Shown here piece by piece: positions 47,947 through 49,266 of a stretch of 49,266 bases of DNA (positions are counted from its first letter, which is position 1; each line of letters opens with the position of its first letter). Origin of the DNA: Oscillospiraceae bacterium (GTDB lineage Bacteria; Bacillota; Clostridia; Oscillospirales; UBA929); contig JAIRWH010000021.1 of NCBI GenBank assembly GCA_031253545.1, positions 1-49,266 of the forward strand. Reading direction: 5' to 3'. Made by a program: the position numbers and the translations under genes. The notes beneath the pieces were generated by a model. The model had not been told where the DNA came from, did not search any database, and saw only the letters and a list, made by a program, of their open reading frames with translations.

Positions 47947-48917
47947 ATGGACAATGCCGACGAAAAACCGTATTTGCCGCTAACCGAAGGAACCGAACCC
48001 GCGTCGGTAATGGCGGCGGCGGGCGACTATGAGCTTGGCGAAAATCCCTTTATAACCTTGTTAGAGAAAGCAATCTGTTTGCCGGGTGTTAAAGTTAATC
48101 GCACAACGCTCCTGATGGAAGCGTATAAACTAAGCGGAACCAAAATTGAGAGTGGAAACGCATTCGAGAAAATAGACTTGGAGCAAATGGATAAGGCGGC
48201 AAATTCGTGGATAAGAAAAAACGTTACCGCGTCAAGCGGCACAGCTTTTCTGTTGGGGATTCCGGGCAGTATTGCCATGGTGGCATCAATACCTGCGGAC
48301 ATTATGCAGAATTTCGCGTTTAGCCTGCGTCTTGCCCAGCAATTAGCTTACATCTATGGATTTGATGATTTATTTGAGGACGACGAACTGAGCGAGCAGA
48401 GCCGTAATACCTTAATTGCTTTTTGGGAATAATGCTTGCGGTATCGGGGAGTGGCGCGCTTTTGCGCGCCATCGCGCCAAATGTTGGGAAATACCTCATA
48501 AAACAAATTGCGAAAACGCCGCTGACAAAAACGGTTTGGTATCCGGTTCTAAAGAAGATTACGAGCGTGGCGGCCTCAAAAACGATAACTAAAAAAGGTC
48601 TAAGCGCGTTTGCCGCAAAGGCTGTCCCCGTTATTGGCGGAGCAGCGTCTGCCGCCATCAATATTGCCACAATGATTCCGATGGCAAACAGACTAAAAAG
48701 TGAGCTACGCAAATATCATTTGCCGGAAAAGGAGATTGTTGAAGTCGAGGAAGAGGACAAGGCTACTTTTGCGGATAAGGCGAGCGATGCGCTGTCAAGT
48801 GTTGCCGCCGGTGCCGTAAAAGCCGCGCGAGGGGCAAAAGACGCGGGAAAAGGCATGGTGAGTTTTGCGAAGCAAGTAGGCGAAAAAACGAAGGCGAAAA
48901 TAGAAGGCAAAGGGTAA
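47947..48917 (+). pseudogene. EcsC-family-like protein split by a -1 frameshift at a T5 run (ORFs 47947-48432 and 48423-48917)
   Basis: ORF1 ends ...SRNTLIAFW[E*]; ORF2 continues in the -1 frame GIMLAVSGSGALLRAIAPNVGKYLIKQ..., giving one EcsC-like hydrophobic domain when joined at gctttttggg. Confidence 0.65.
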
Positions 48918-49236
48918 TACGGCATAGCGTTTATTGTCAAGTAGCCAATGCGGGGAGTTTTCTATGCCATACGAACTTTCCGGGATTGACATAGCGGTGC
49001 GGGAAACGAGCGCCAACGAGAAAAACATTTGCTTGCCCTTGCGAGGACGGCGTTCCCCGACGCTTTCAGATGAGAGCCGCCGAGAGCCGCCGCGCCGCCG
49101 AACCCGTGACCCCGAAGTGACCCCGAAAACCCTTTTTCAGAGCGCGTAAAAACCCTGCAACCGTTGGGTTGACTGTAATAACGATGTAAAACAAAAAATA
49201 TGTGGCTCCGTTGGCAAACCGATTAGGGAGAAGGAA

Positions 49237-49266
49237 TATCCACAGGGCGCATAAAGCCCGTGGATA
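49237..49266. terminator. Inverted repeat at window edge
   Basis: tatccac-a-gggc-gcataaa-gccc-gtggata; truncated by the window end. Confidence 0.35.

Overview
High-GC bacterial chromosome segment; gene content and order suggest a Clostridia-like Firmicute (inference). About 1-37.6 kb is mostly a conserved housekeeping block, nearly all on the minus strand: M24 and M18 peptidases, yqeG-like HAD phosphatase, GH4, coaE, leuS-rsfS-LCP-yqeK-nadD-rdgB-ftsY-smc-rnc-plsX-trmFO-topA-dprA, SpoU methyltransferase, lysS-greA, S41 and M23 peptidases, ftsX-ftsE and a PucR-like regulator. A plus-strand rpsF-ssb-rpsR cluster sits inside it. From about 37.7 kb to the right edge the window is accessory: PSPSP-linker lipoproteins, two LRR lipoprotein paralogs, a two-gene toxin/immunity-like module, a BcgI-like R-M system, a GH5-like hydrolase, a large SRP RNA, tRNA-Ser(CGA) and a frameshifted EcsC-like gene. 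Main observations: (1) the R-M cassette lies between perfect 46-bp direct repeats, one of which is the 3' end of the adjacent glycoside hydrolase gene, consistent with insertion with long target duplication; (2) the toxin/immunity-like module is also bracketed by 106-bp direct repeats with about 2 mismatches; (3) a [4Fe-4S] protein 5' fragment is joined to a recG 3' fragment at a microhomology, followed by a truncated lipoprotein copy whose near-identical intact version lies 25 kb away; (4) a glycosyltransferase-like gene is broken by a frameshift and an in-frame UGA; (5) the SRP RNA has a compensatory change in its apical stem. All calls come from reading the sequence and translations; no database search was run.
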